Shown in pieces: positions 42,723 to 50,230 of a DNA stretch of 64,000 nt (positions within the stretch are counted from its first letter, which is position 1; each line of letters starts with the position of its first letter). The position numbers and the translations under genes were made by a program. The stretch covers positions 6,435 through 70,434 of the forward strand of contig JBFGCA010000007.1 of NCBI GenBank assembly GCA_041567315.1, read 5' to 3'. The notes beneath the pieces were generated by a model. The model saw only the letters and a program-made list of their open reading frames with translations, made no database searches and had not been told where the DNA came from. The stretch comes from JBFGCA01 sp041567315. Lineage in GTDB: Bacteria > Acidobacteriota > Thermoanaerobaculia > Multivoradales > JAHEKO01.

Positions 42723-43610
42723 CTAGAGGATCCGCATCACCTCGTCGCCGTAGAGCACCTCGGGACCCGAGGGCACCGGCGAGCCGCCGGCCGGCTCGAG
42801 GGTGACGCGGACGGCGCGGGTCGCCTCGGGCATCTCCCGGGAGAGCATCTCGAACCGCACGCCCGCGCGCACCTCGAAGACCCCGCCGCTGACCGGCCCG
42901 TCGCCGGTGACGAACCACAGCTGGTAGTGACGCCCCTCGGGGCAGGGCTCGAGCCCGTCGATCTTGAGATACCACTCGCGATGGTCGGCGGCCACGTAGA
43001 GCGTGCCGCGCGAGGACGGGTGAACGGGCTCCTCGCCGACCGGCGTCAGGTTGCACACTTCGACCCCCGGCGAGGTCAGGAGCCGCATCTTGCGGTCCAT
43101 GGCGGCGACCGCGAAGCGCGACTCCTCTTCCACGGCCGCCAGTCTTCCGGCCAGCTCGGCGATCTGGAGACGCTGGCTTCTGACCTCGCCGTACAGCCAG
43201 GCCGACAGACCCAGCAGCGCCGCCGCGAGTCCGGCGGCGAGGGGCAGCGCCCAGCGCCCGGCCGCCGAGCGGGGACGGGCCGGTGCGGCCGCTGCGGAGG
43301 CCGCGCTCCTGGCGGCCAGGTCCGCGACTTCCGGTACCGCAGGCGGCGCCGCCTCCCTGGCGGTCGCCGCGCTCGCCGGCGGCTCCCCGGCGCCACCCGC
43401 AGTGACCGCGTCGAGCAGCCGCTGACGGATCTCCGGCCACGGCTCGACCGGCTCCAGCCGCTCCGCCAGCAGACCGAGGAGCTCGACGTACGGACGCTCG
43501 CCCGGCCCCTCGGGGCCGGTCTCCGGCGGCCCGCCGGCGTCGAGCCACTCCAGTACGCGCTCGATGGGCCGCTCGTCGCCGTTTGCGCTTCCGCCTCGAC
43601 TCTCGCTCAC
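42723..43610 (-). CDS. Anti-sigma factor, RskA/anti-sigma-K type
   Basis: A 295-residue single-pass membrane protein. The cytoplasmic N-terminal part (about 1-135) has a short ELLGLLAERLEPVEPWPEIRQRLL sigma-binding-like segment and an Ala/Pro-rich linker, one helix (about 143-162, WALPLAAGLAAALLGLSAWL), a coiled coil (QRLQIAELAGRLAAVEEES) and the extracytoplasmic RskA-type beta domain (LYVAADHREWYLKIDGLEPCPEGRHYQLWFV). It starts with GTG overlapping the sigma gene stop (GTGA), so stoichiometric expression is likely. No zinc-binding HxxxCxxC is seen. Confidence 0.85.
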   Translation of the reverse strand: MSESRGGSANGDERPIERVLEWLDAGGPPETGPEGPGERPYVELLGLLAERLEPVEPWPEIRQRLLDAVTAGGAGEPPASAATAREAAPPAVPEVADLAARSAASAAAAPARPRSAAGRWALPLAAGLAAALLGLSAWLYGEVRSQRLQIAELAGRLAAVEEESRFAVAAMDRKMRLLTSPGVEVCNLTPVGEEPVHPSSRGTLYVAADHREWYLKIDGLEPCPEGRHYQLWFVTGDGPVSGGVFEVRAGVRFEMLSREMPEATRAVRVTLEPAGGSPVPSGPEVLYGDEVMRIL

Positions 43611-44191
43611 AACAGCTCTCCGATCTCCGCCTGCAGCGCCTGGCGCAGCTTCCTCATGGCGAGCAGGGTACGGGTCTTCACCGTGCCCAACGGGATGCCG
43701 GTCTCGCCGGCGATCTCGCTCTGGGTCATTCCGTTGTAGAACGCCAGCTCCAGCACCTGGCGTTGTTCTTCGGGCAGCCGACCCATCTCCTCGTCGAGTC
43801 GCCGGCGGCGCTCCTGGTTTAGTACGTGCCGGCCGCCGGCCGGGGATGTATGGCGCACGGGGTTCTCGCGCTGGGCGGCACTGAGCGTACGCTGCTTGAC
43901 CCGCCGGCTGCGCAGCCGGTCGATGGCGCGGCTGCGGGTGATGAGCACCAGCCAGGTCGAGACCGACGAGCGCCGCGGGTCGTAGCTCGCCGCCCGGTTC
44001 CAGACCTGGAGGAAGGTCTCCTGGAGCACCTCTTCGGCGTCGGCGGCATCGGCGAGCACCCGCTGCGCCAGGGCGGTCAACATGCTCGCATAGCGGTCGT
44101 AAAGCTCGGCCAGCGCCTCCGGGTGGCGTTCGACGATCTTCCGCACCAAACCCCTGTCGTCCAGCGACTTCACGGCGGCTTGGGGTGGCAA
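43607..44191 (-). CDS. ECF RNA polymerase sigma factor (SigK-like)
   Basis: A 194-residue ECF sigma. Region 2 is seen in LAELYDRYASMLTALAQRVLADAADAEEVLQETFLQVW with WLVLITRSRAIDRLRS (2.3/2.4), and region 4 in LPEEQRQVLELAFYNGMTQSEIAGETGIPLGTVKTRTLLAMRKLR. The partner anti-sigma lies downstream with a 4-base overlap. Such pairs respond to envelope or redox stress; the target promoters are not identifiable here. Confidence 0.93.
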   Translation of the reverse strand: MPPQAAVKSLDDRGLVRKIVERHPEALAELYDRYASMLTALAQRVLADAADAEEVLQETFLQVWNRAASYDPRRSSVSTWLVLITRSRAIDRLRSRRVKQRTLSAAQRENPVRHTSPAGGRHVLNQERRRRLDEEMGRLPEEQRQVLELAFYNGMTQSEIAGETGIPLGTVKTRTLLAMRKLRQALQAEIGELL

Positions 44192-44245
44192 CGGCTCGGT
44201 AGGAGATCGGGAGCTTTGACGGCAACCTTAAGATACCATGCGCTC

Positions 44246-44740
44246 GTGGGCGCTCCGGGGCTGCGGCTGGCGGTGATCGGGGGCTCGGAGTGCACCCCCG
44301 CCCAGCGGCGGCTGGCGGTCGAGGTGGGCCGCGAGATCGCCCGCCGGGGTGCGGTGCTGATCTGCGGCGGGCGGGGCGGGGTGATGGCCGCCGCCGCCGA
44401 GGGGGCGCGCGCCGAAGGCGGCCGCACGGTGGGCATCCTGCCCGGTGCCAGCGCCCTCGAGTCGCCGCCCAACGAACACGTCGAGTTGCCCCTGTTCACC
44501 GGCCTCGGGCAGGCCCGCAACCAGGTGGTGGTGCTGTCGGGGGTGGCGGTGATCGGCATCGGCGGCGGCTGGGGGACGCTCAGCGAGATCGCCATCGCGC
44601 TCAAGCACCGGGTGCCGGTGGTGCTGCTCGACAGCTGGCGGCTGGACAAGCCCGACGGCGAGCGCGACCCGCTGCTGCGGCGGGTGGAGAGCGCCGCCGA
44701 GGCGGTCGAGCTGGCGATCGGTCTGGGGTCGGAGCGATGA
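44246..44740 (+). CDS. TIGR00725/LOG-like nucleotide-binding Rossmann protein
   Basis: A 164-residue protein of the TIGR00725 group (LOG/molybdenum-cofactor-carrier-like Rossmann fold). Motifs are IGGSECTPAQRRLAVEVG, CGGRGGVMAAAAEGA (about 38-52) and GGGWGTLSEIAIALKH (about 113-128). It lacks the full PGGxGTxxE lysine-decarboxylase/cytokinin phosphoribohydrolase signature, so the enzymatic role is unclear. The GTG at 44246 begins the domain. It overlaps the thioesterase gene by ATGA. Confidence 0.8.
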   Translation: MGAPGLRLAVIGGSECTPAQRRLAVEVGREIARRGAVLICGGRGGVMAAAAEGARAEGGRTVGILPGASALESPPNEHVELPLFTGLGQARNQVVVLSGVAVIGIGGGWGTLSEIAIALKHRVPVVLLDSWRLDKPDGERDPLLRRVESAAEAVELAIGLGSER

Positions 44741-45153
44741 GCGCCGCCGCACCCCCGCCGCGCGAGCCGGCGATCCGGGTGACCCTGATGCCCAAGGACA
44801 CCAACGCCCTGGGCACCATCTTCGGCGGCATCATCCTCTCCTACATCGACCAGGCCGGGGCGGTGGAGGCCCATCGCCACGCCCGCGGCCGGCTGGTGAC
44901 GGTGGCGATGCGCGAGGTCGAGTTCCATCAGCCGGTGCTGGTCGGGGACCTGGTGAGCTTCTACGGCGAGACCGTGCGGCTGGGGACCACCTCGATCACC
45001 GTCAAGGTGGAGGTCGAGGCCGAGCGCCGGATGCGCGGCGGCGAGCGGGTCAAGGTCACCCAGGCCGAGGTGGTCTACGTCCAGGTCGACGACACCGGAC
45101 GCCCGCTGCCGCTGGCCGGCGGCCCCGAGGCGCCGGGCGGTCGACCCGGCTGA
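44737..45153 (+). CDS. Hotdog-fold acyl-CoA thioesterase (YciA/ACOT-like)
   Basis: A 138-residue single hotdog domain: LMPKDTNALGTIFGGIILSYIDQAGAVEAHRHA holds the catalytic-loop Asn/Asp and hotdog helix, then TVAMREVEFHQPVLVGDLVSFYGETVRLGTTSITVKVEVEAERR. This matches YciA-type medium/long-chain acyl-CoA thioesterases. It is translationally coupled to the TIGR00725 gene (4-base overlap). The C-terminal 20 residues are Pro/Gly-rich and probably disordered. Confidence 0.88.
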   Translation: MSAAAPPPREPAIRVTLMPKDTNALGTIFGGIILSYIDQAGAVEAHRHARGRLVTVAMREVEFHQPVLVGDLVSFYGETVRLGTTSITVKVEVEAERRMRGGERVKVTQAEVVYVQVDDTGRPLPLAGGPEAPGGRPG

Positions 45154-45183
45154 GGGCGGCCCCCGCACGGGGCCGGCCGGATA

Positions 45184-45753
45184 TCAGGCCGGCCGGTAGG
45201 GCCGGTAGCAGGAGCGGCAGCGCGCCTCGTAGGTGTCGGTGTCGCCGACCTGCACCTGCTCGCCGCCGCCGGCGATCCGCTGGCTGTAGTGCGCCGGCGA
45301 GCCGCATTGCACGCACACCGCGTGCATCTTGTCCACGTACTCGGCGAGCGCCAGGATCTCGGGCATCGGACCGAACGGCTGCCGCAGGTAGTCCTGGTCC
45401 AGCCCGGCGACGATCACCCGGATGCCGGCGTCGGCGAGCTCGGTGACCAGGGCGACCAGGCCGTCGTCGAAGAACTGCGCCTCGTCGATCCCCACCACCT
45501 CGACCCCCTCTTCCAGCCGCTTCCTGAGCTCCCCGCTGTCGTGCACCGTCAGCGCCTCGACCTGGCGGTTGTCCCGGGTGACCAGCCGCTCGGGCGGGTG
45601 CCGGCTGTCGGTCAGCGGCTTGAACACCTGGATCCGCTGCCGCGCGATAAGCGCCCGCCGCAGCCGCCGCACCAGCTCCTCGCTCTTGCCCGAGAACATC
45701 CCCCCGGTGATCGCCTCGATGCGGCCCACCGACCCCTCGTGCAGCCTCGTCAT
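45184..45753 (-). CDS. tdk: Thymidine kinase
   Basis: A 189-residue type II thymidine kinase of pyrimidine salvage. It has P-loop GGMFSGKSEELVRRLRR, KPLTDSRH, the catalytic region VVGIDEAQFFDDG, GLDQDYLRQPFGPMPEILALAEYVDKMHAVC and the structural zinc Cys (CVQCG, CRSCY). The thymidine-binding segment (QVGDTDTYEARCRSCY) is intact. It is monocistronic and convergent with the thioesterase gene. Together with udk it indicates nucleoside salvage. Confidence 0.95.
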   Translation of the reverse strand: MTRLHEGSVGRIEAITGGMFSGKSEELVRRLRRALIARQRIQVFKPLTDSRHPPERLVTRDNRQVEALTVHDSGELRKRLEEGVEVVGIDEAQFFDDGLVALVTELADAGIRVIVAGLDQDYLRQPFGPMPEILALAEYVDKMHAVCVQCGSPAHYSQRIAGGGEQVQVGDTDTYEARCRSCYRPYRPA

Positions 45754-45811
45754 CGCCGCCGCGATCGTACCCCAGCGACACCGTTGGAAGCCTGCTAGAG
45801 TGACTCCAGCG

Positions 45812-46147
45812 ATGGGCCAGATCTTCAGCTACGAGCAGGCGCTCGACACCTTTCCGCTGGTGCGGGACCTGACCGCCGCCGCCGTGCGCCAGATCGAAGC
45901 GCTCTATCAAGACGTCCACGACCGCGACGAGCTGGAGCAGCGGCGCGAGGAGCTGGAGGCCGCCGCCGGCGCCATCCTGCAGTCGTGGGCCGAGGAGGTC
46001 GTCGCCGTGGGCTGCGAGGTCAAGGGGCGGTGGTTGGTGGATTGGGACAACGGCGACGGCTACTACTGCTGGCGCTATCCCGAGCAGTCGATCTGCTATT
46101 TCCACTCCTACGAGGACGGCTTCGCCGGCCGCGTGCCCATCAACTGA
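45812..46147 (+). CDS. DUF2203 family protein
   Basis: A 111-residue protein starting FSYEQALDTFPLVRDLTAAAVRQIEALYQDV, a helical hairpin, then EEVVAVGCEVKGRWLVDWDNGDGYYCWRYPEQSICYFHSYEDGFAGRVPI. The CEVKG...DFxxxxxGxxVxLCWRxGE-type ending is characteristic of DUF2203, whose function is unknown. An extended -10 (TGC-TAGAGT) ends 10 bases before the ATG, with no ribosome-binding site. Its end overlaps the convergent gene by 8 bases. Confidence 0.82.
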   Translation: MGQIFSYEQALDTFPLVRDLTAAAVRQIEALYQDVHDRDELEQRREELEAAAGAILQSWAEEVVAVGCEVKGRWLVDWDNGDGYYCWRYPEQSICYFHSYEDGFAGRVPIN

Positions 46148-46730
46148 TCCCGCCCCCCGCCGGCCCCGGGCCCGCCTCCTCCCGGCGGCAGCCCTCGCGC
46201 ATCGCCGCCAGCAGCTCGCCCGCCGCCGCCCGGCGCTTCGCGGCCAGCGCCGCGCCCGCCGGAGTCACGAACCGCTCGGGCGCCGGCCCGGGATCGAGCT
46301 GTCGCAGCACCCGCTCCAGGGGGCGGCGCCGCCGGCCCGCTTCGAGCAGCCGGCCGAGGAGGGCCTGCACCCCACTGGTCTCCAGCAGGCAGGCGTCGTG
46401 GAGCAGCCGCTCTTCGACGGTCTGCGGATTGTCCTGGAAGCGTCCCAGCCCGTTCCGCAGCCGCTCGATCCGCTCCGCCGGCACCGCCACCCCCCGCAGC
46501 AGCAGCTCGAAGCGCGAATCAGGCCCCAGCGAGCCCAGCCGCTCGACGGCGCCATGGAACAGCGTCAGCAGCTCGAGCAGATCCTCGTCGTAGTCTTCGC
46601 CCGCCGCCAGCTCCCGCGCCCGCCGCTCGAGCCGCTCGACGCGGCCGAAGGTCTGGACGCCGTCGAGCCCGGCGTAGAGCGGTCGCAGAAACGCCTCGAG
46701 CTGTCGCCGGGAGACCGCGGGCAGGCTCAT
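46140..46730 (-). CDS. Degenerate HD-domain-like protein
   Basis: A 196-residue all-helical protein. It resembles small HD phosphohydrolases in spacing: RVERLERRARELAAGEDYDEDLLELLTLFHG and later VEERLLHDACLLETSG. However, the HD dyad reads HG and the distal HDAD reads HDAC, so at least two metal ligands are lost and it is unlikely to be an active hydrolase. The C-terminal 60 residues are Arg/Ala-rich. The family assignment is tentative. Confidence 0.5.
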   Translation of the reverse strand: MSLPAVSRRQLEAFLRPLYAGLDGVQTFGRVERLERRARELAAGEDYDEDLLELLTLFHGAVERLGSLGPDSRFELLLRGVAVPAERIERLRNGLGRFQDNPQTVEERLLHDACLLETSGVQALLGRLLEAGRRRRPLERVLRQLDPGPAPERFVTPAGAALAAKRRAAAGELLAAMREGCRREEAGPGPAGGGIS

Positions 46731-46799
46731 GGACCGCCAGTCGGGGAATTCGTCGCCATGCCGCAGGGTTGAAGGTTACGGAGCGCGTGACCGCGTTCC

Positions 46800-46841
46800 T
46801 GCTAGAATAACGCCGCACGGAGAGCCGACACCGAGAGTCGG
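46800..46841 (+). promoter_or_regulatory. promoter and 5' leader hairpin of the A-type Fe-S carrier gene
   Basis: The extended -10 is TGC-TAGAAT at 46800-46808. The predicted leader of about 50 bases contains a CCGAC/GTCGG hairpin (46825-46841) and an AAGGAC ribosome-binding site before the ATG at 46866. Confidence 0.45.
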
Positions 46842-46865
46842 TCGCCCACCACGAAGGACGCCCCC

Positions 46866-47252
46866 ATGGACACCACCCAGCCCCAGACCACCGAGCCCAC
46901 GCCCCCGCCGGCGGTGCCCGAAGGGCCGCTGCGGCTGACCGCCAAGGCGGTCAAGATGGTCAAGCTCACCCGCGAGGAGGAGCAGATGGACGCCTCCTAC
47001 GCGCTCCGGGTCGCGGTCCGCGGCGGCGGCTGCAGCGGCTTCGAGTACTCGCTCGACTTCGACCAGGAGCCCCGCGACAACGACTACGTGCTCGAGTACG
47101 ACGGCCTCAAGGTCTTCGTCGACGCGGTCAGCGCCCGCTACCTGCAAGGCACCGAGATCGACTACGTGATGGGCTCCACCGGCGCCGGCTTCAAGTTCAA
47201 CAACCCCAAGGCCGTGGGCACCTGCGGCTGCGGTTCGTCGTTCGCGGTCTAG
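46866..47252 (+). CDS. erpA: A-type iron-sulfur carrier (ErpA/IscA/HesB)
   Basis: A 128-residue Fe-S assembly protein. After a Pro/Thr-rich, probably disordered 20-residue N-terminus comes the A-type domain with the three invariant Cys: GGGCSGFEYSLDFD (Cys at about 59) and CGCGSSF (last residues). The remainder, including YLQGTEIDYVMGSTGAGFKFNNP, is typical. It carries Fe-S clusters to apo-proteins. Whether it is ErpA or IscA cannot be told from sequence alone. It overlaps the convergent ygfZ by 4 bases; both genes act in Fe-S metabolism. Confidence 0.9.
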   Translation: MDTTQPQTTEPTPPPAVPEGPLRLTAKAVKMVKLTREEEQMDASYALRVAVRGGGCSGFEYSLDFDQEPRDNDYVLEYDGLKVFVDAVSARYLQGTEIDYVMGSTGAGFKFNNPKAVGTCGCGSSFAV

Positions 47253-48337
47253 CGGGAAGCCGCGGCCTCGAGCACCGCGACCTGGGCGGTGCCGCCGCCC
47301 TCGACTGCCAGACGGGTGCCCGGCTCGCACGCCCGTCGCTGGATCAGGCCGAGGCCTACAGGGCGGGGGGCCCCGGGGGCGAGGACGGCGCTGGTCACCC
47401 GGCCGGCCTCGCGGTCATCGTAGAGCAGTTCGGTGCCCGGCACCGGTGGCTCGGCGACGTCGAACTCCAGCCGCCGCACCAGCCGGCTGGCCTGCCCGCG
47501 GTAGTGGAGGCGGGCGACGATCTCCTGGCCCAGGTAGCAGCCCTTGTCATAGTCGACGACCCCCTCCAGCCCGGTCTCCTGCGGCAGGTTCTCGGGGCCG
47601 AAATCGCGCCCGAACCACGGCACCGCGGCCTCCACCCGGACCAGGTCGAGCGCCCGGTAGCCGCAGGGCACGGCGCCCAGCCTGTCCACCAGCCCGCCGG
47701 CGACCTCCTCGGCCCGTTCACCCTCCACCCAGATCGTCCAGGCCGGCACCCCGAACCGCTCGTGGCGGCCGAGCTGCACCGCCCGGCCCAGAACCTCCGC
47801 CTCCCGGTGAGCCCAGGGCTCCCGGAGCAGCTCGCCTCCCTCCGTCGCCGCGGCCAGCCGCGCCTCCGCCTCGGGACCCGCCAGGGCCACCGACGCCAGT
47901 CCCTCGCCGGCGTGGACCTCCACCCGGTCGGCGACGATGTACTTCTCCAGATGCTCGCGGACCCCCGCGCCGCTGCCCGGCGGCAGCTCCACCCACAGCT
48001 TCCCTTCCAGCGCCCGGATCGCCACGTCGGCGAGCACCCGTCCCCGGCCATCGGTCAGAAAGCCGAAACACCCCTCGCCCGGCTGTAGCCGCTTGACGTC
48101 GCGGGTCACGAGCCCGTTCAGGAATCGTTGCCGGTCCTCCCCGGTCAGGACCAGCCGGTCCGGCCACGACAGGTCGACCAACCCACAGCCCGTCCGCAGC
48201 GCCCGGTACTCCCTTTCCACGTCCCCGTAGTCGGCCACCACGCGGACGCCTTCGGGCAGCGCCTCGTTCCGCGCCCCCCAGCGCTCCTCGAGCGTCGCCA
48301 GTCCGCTCGTCGCGGTCGATCCGGCCGTCTCCGCCAC
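47249..48337 (-). CDS. ygfZ: YgfZ/GcvT-domain folate-binding Fe-S protein
   Basis: A 362-residue GcvT-like protein. The N-terminal aminomethyltransferase fold (about 35-240) binds folate; the signature KGCYLGQEIVARLHYRG at about 270-286 contains the functional Cys of YgfZ. A C-terminal barrel follows (about 295-360). YgfZ helps repair or mature certain Fe-S enzymes such as MiaB. It lies tail-to-tail with the A-type carrier gene. Confidence 0.9.
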   Translation of the reverse strand: MAETAGSTATSGLATLEERWGARNEALPEGVRVVADYGDVEREYRALRTGCGLVDLSWPDRLVLTGEDRQRFLNGLVTRDVKRLQPGEGCFGFLTDGRGRVLADVAIRALEGKLWVELPPGSGAGVREHLEKYIVADRVEVHAGEGLASVALAGPEAEARLAAATEGGELLREPWAHREAEVLGRAVQLGRHERFGVPAWTIWVEGERAEEVAGGLVDRLGAVPCGYRALDLVRVEAAVPWFGRDFGPENLPQETGLEGVVDYDKGCYLGQEIVARLHYRGQASRLVRRLEFDVAEPPVPGTELLYDDREAGRVTSAVLAPGAPRPVGLGLIQRRACEPGTRLAVEGGGTAQVAVLEAAASR

Positions 48338-48456
48338 GGCGCCAGTCTACCTTCGCCCACTCCACCGACAGCCGGAGACGAGCGGCGGCGGGGAATTCAC
48401 TACCGGCTCCTCGCCGAGGGCATCGGCCGGCCGCTGAGTGCCTGAGCGCCCGTCGT

Positions 48457-48485
48457 TTGACCGCGCGAAACCGCTTCGCTACCCT
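48457..48485 (+). promoter_or_regulatory. sigma-70 promoter upstream of MITE copy 3
   Basis: TTGACC (48457-48462), 17-base spacer, TACCCT (48480-48485). Transcription would start near 48492, 6 bases before the MITE, and read through it to the hydrolase gene at 48699. Confidence 0.5.
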
Positions 48486-48497
48486 CTCTTGTCTTTC

Positions 48498-48663
48498 CTA
48501 GTGGACCGTAACGGATGAAATCGTAGTGGATGATCGAGTCCTCGGTTTCGAGGTCAAGGCGCGGCGACGCAGCCATAGCGGGACTATGGCGAGGAGCCGC
48601 AACGCCGAGATCGAAGCCGAGGGGCGATCAGGCAGTGCGCTTTCATCCGTTACGGTCCACTAG
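48498..48663 (+). repeat. MITE-like element, full copy 3
   Basis: 166 bp with perfect 23-base inverted ends (CTAG plus TGGACCGTAACGGATGAAA). The internal part is itself largely self-complementary: ATAGCGGGACTAT and CTTCGGC/GCCGAAG-type pairings, so an RNA copy would fold into one long hairpin. No ORF of note. CTAG at both ends fits insertion at CTAG with TA duplication, as for IS630/Tc1-type transposases. Confidence 0.88.
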
Positions 48664-48698
48664 CCTGTTCGGTCCGCACGGCTAGCGGCCGCCGCGTC

Positions 48699-49544
48699 AT
48701 GCCCGACACCCGCGAGTTCACACTGGAGCTGACTTCGGGCCGCACCCTGCACGGCTTCGTCGACCGGCCCGACGGCTCCGGCCCGAGACCGACGGTGGTC
48801 ATCTGTCACGGCTTCAAGGGCTTCATGGAGTGGGGCTTCTTTCCCTACCTGGCCGACCTGCTGGCCGCCCGCGGCTTCACGGCGGTGCGCTTCAACTTCT
48901 CGGGCTCCGGAATGCGCCCGGGCGAGGACCTGGTGAGCGACCTCGGGGCCTTCCGCAGCGCCACCTTCAGCCGGGATCTCGAAGAGCTGGCCGCCGTCCT
49001 GGCCGCAATCGGCGAGCGGATCGCGCCCGGGGACGCCGACCCCGAGCGGCTGGCCCTCCTGGGCCACAGCCGTGGCGGCGGCACCGCCCTGCTGGCCGCC
49101 GCCCGCGAGCCCTGGAGGGACCGCCTCCGCGCCCTCGTGACCTGGTCGGCCGTCGGCACCTTCGACCGCATGGGCGCCGACGACAAGACGGCGTGGCGTC
49201 GCGACGGCGAGCTGGTCATCACCAACGCCCGCACCGGCCAGGAGCTGCCGATCGGCCTCGAAGTCCTCGAAGACCTCGAGGCCCGCCGCGCCGAGCTCGA
49301 CCTCGAGGCCGCCGCCGCCCGTCGCACTACCCCCTGGCTCCTGGTCCACGGCGAAGAGGACGAAACGGTACCGGTCGCCGAGGCCCGCCGCCTCGCCGCC
49401 GCCGCCGCCCCGCCCCGCGAACTCCTCACCGTCCCCGCCGGCACCCACACCTTCGGCGCCCAGCACCCCTTCCTGGGCCCCACCCCCCAGCTCATCCAGA
49501 CCCTCAACGCCACCCAGACCTTCCTCCGCCGCCACCTCGGCTAG
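48699..49544 (+). CDS. Alpha/beta hydrolase (dienelactone hydrolase/peptidase S9-like)
   Basis: A 281-residue cytosolic serine hydrolase: HGF (ICHGFKGFMEWG), NFSGSGMRPGED, nucleophile GHSRGGG (Ser at about 124), Asp in VHGEEDETVP (about 223-232) and His in AGTHTFG. The insert between strands 6 and 7 (FDRMGADDKTAWRRDGELVITNARTGQELP) is characteristic of a widespread family of unknown substrate. There is no ribosome-binding site at the ATG. The MITE and a promoter lie upstream. Confidence 0.85.
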   Translation: MPDTREFTLELTSGRTLHGFVDRPDGSGPRPTVVICHGFKGFMEWGFFPYLADLLAARGFTAVRFNFSGSGMRPGEDLVSDLGAFRSATFSRDLEELAAVLAAIGERIAPGDADPERLALLGHSRGGGTALLAAAREPWRDRLRALVTWSAVGTFDRMGADDKTAWRRDGELVITNARTGQELPIGLEVLEDLEARRAELDLEAAAARRTTPWLLVHGEEDETVPVAEARRLAAAAAPPRELLTVPAGTHTFGAQHPFLGPTPQLIQTLNATQTFLRRHLG

Positions 49545-49609
49545 CGACCCGGCCCCGGGCCGCTGCGGGGGCGAAACCATCGCACACCTCACTCCCGCCA
49601 ACCCAGACG

Positions 49610-49740
49610 CTGGCCCAGCGCCGACGGGGGGAGGCCGCCCCCAGGCCGGGGCGGCGGCAGCCGCGGAACGTGTTGGCCGGGGAGGGGGAGTGGAGCGGGG
49701 TCAACGCCCAGGCCCCCGGGGCGGCCGCGGGGGGACCCAC
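49610..49740 (+). repeat. dispersed repeat, family 4, copy 1
   Basis: About 130 bases, GC-rich. The conserved core AGCCGCGGAACGTGTTGG is at 49659-49676, followed by GGAGGGGGAGTGGAGCG (49681-49697) and a GCCCCCGGG tail. It recurs at 51320-51452. Confidence 0.7.
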
Positions 49741-49809
49741 CGCCGACCGCAAGCCCCCTCGCCTGGCTTTCTCCGATACCATCGCCCGCGCCGGGAGGGA
49801 ACCGACCGC

Positions 49810-50187
49810 ATGGACATGCACTTCGAGGGCGTCATTTTCCAGACCCACGCCGCCGAGCTGGCCCGCCGCCTGCGCCATCCCTTCCCGCCGTTCTGCGTCC
49901 TCGACCTGCGCCCCGCCGGCGAGTTCGCGAGGGGCCGCGTCCCCGGCGCCCTCCGCATCAACCCCGAAGATCTCGAGCGCGGCCTGCCCGCGGGCACCGA
50001 CGCGGCGACCGAGTTCTTCCTGGTCGGGCGCGGCCCGGACGACCCGGCGGTCCGGGCCGCCGCCGTGACGCTCCGCCGTCACGGCGCGCGGCGGCGGGTG
50101 GAGGTGCCCGGCGGCATGCTGGAGTGGCGCCAGGCCGGCTTCGAAGAGGAGCGGGGCGAGCCGCGCGAGCCCGCCCGCGCCGCCTGA
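49810..50187 (+). CDS. Rhodanese-like domain protein lacking the catalytic Cys
   Basis: A 125-residue single rhodanese domain: FCVLDLRPAGEFARGRVPGALRINPEDL (the DVRxxxEFxxGHIPGAxxI motif, about 30-60), VPGGMLEWRQAGF (the GGxxAWxxAG motif, about 100-112). The active-site loop, where Cys is expected after the fourth strand, reads FFLVGRGPDD, without Cys, so sulfurtransferase activity is unlikely. A GGGAGGGA site precedes the ATG. It is followed 43 bases on by the cysteine hydrolase. Confidence 0.8.
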   Translation: MDMHFEGVIFQTHAAELARRLRHPFPPFCVLDLRPAGEFARGRVPGALRINPEDLERGLPAGTDAATEFFLVGRGPDDPAVRAAAVTLRRHGARRRVEVPGGMLEWRQAGFEEERGEPREPARAA

Positions 50188-50230
50188 GGGGTCCGGGCGC
50201 GCGGCCGGCCGGCGGACACCCGACCGCATC

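Noticed and set aside
42646..43548. 300-codon frame on the minus strand at the SDR/anti-sigma junction
   Set aside because: It is out of frame with the anti-sigma gene and composed of Arg/Ala/Gly shadow sequence.
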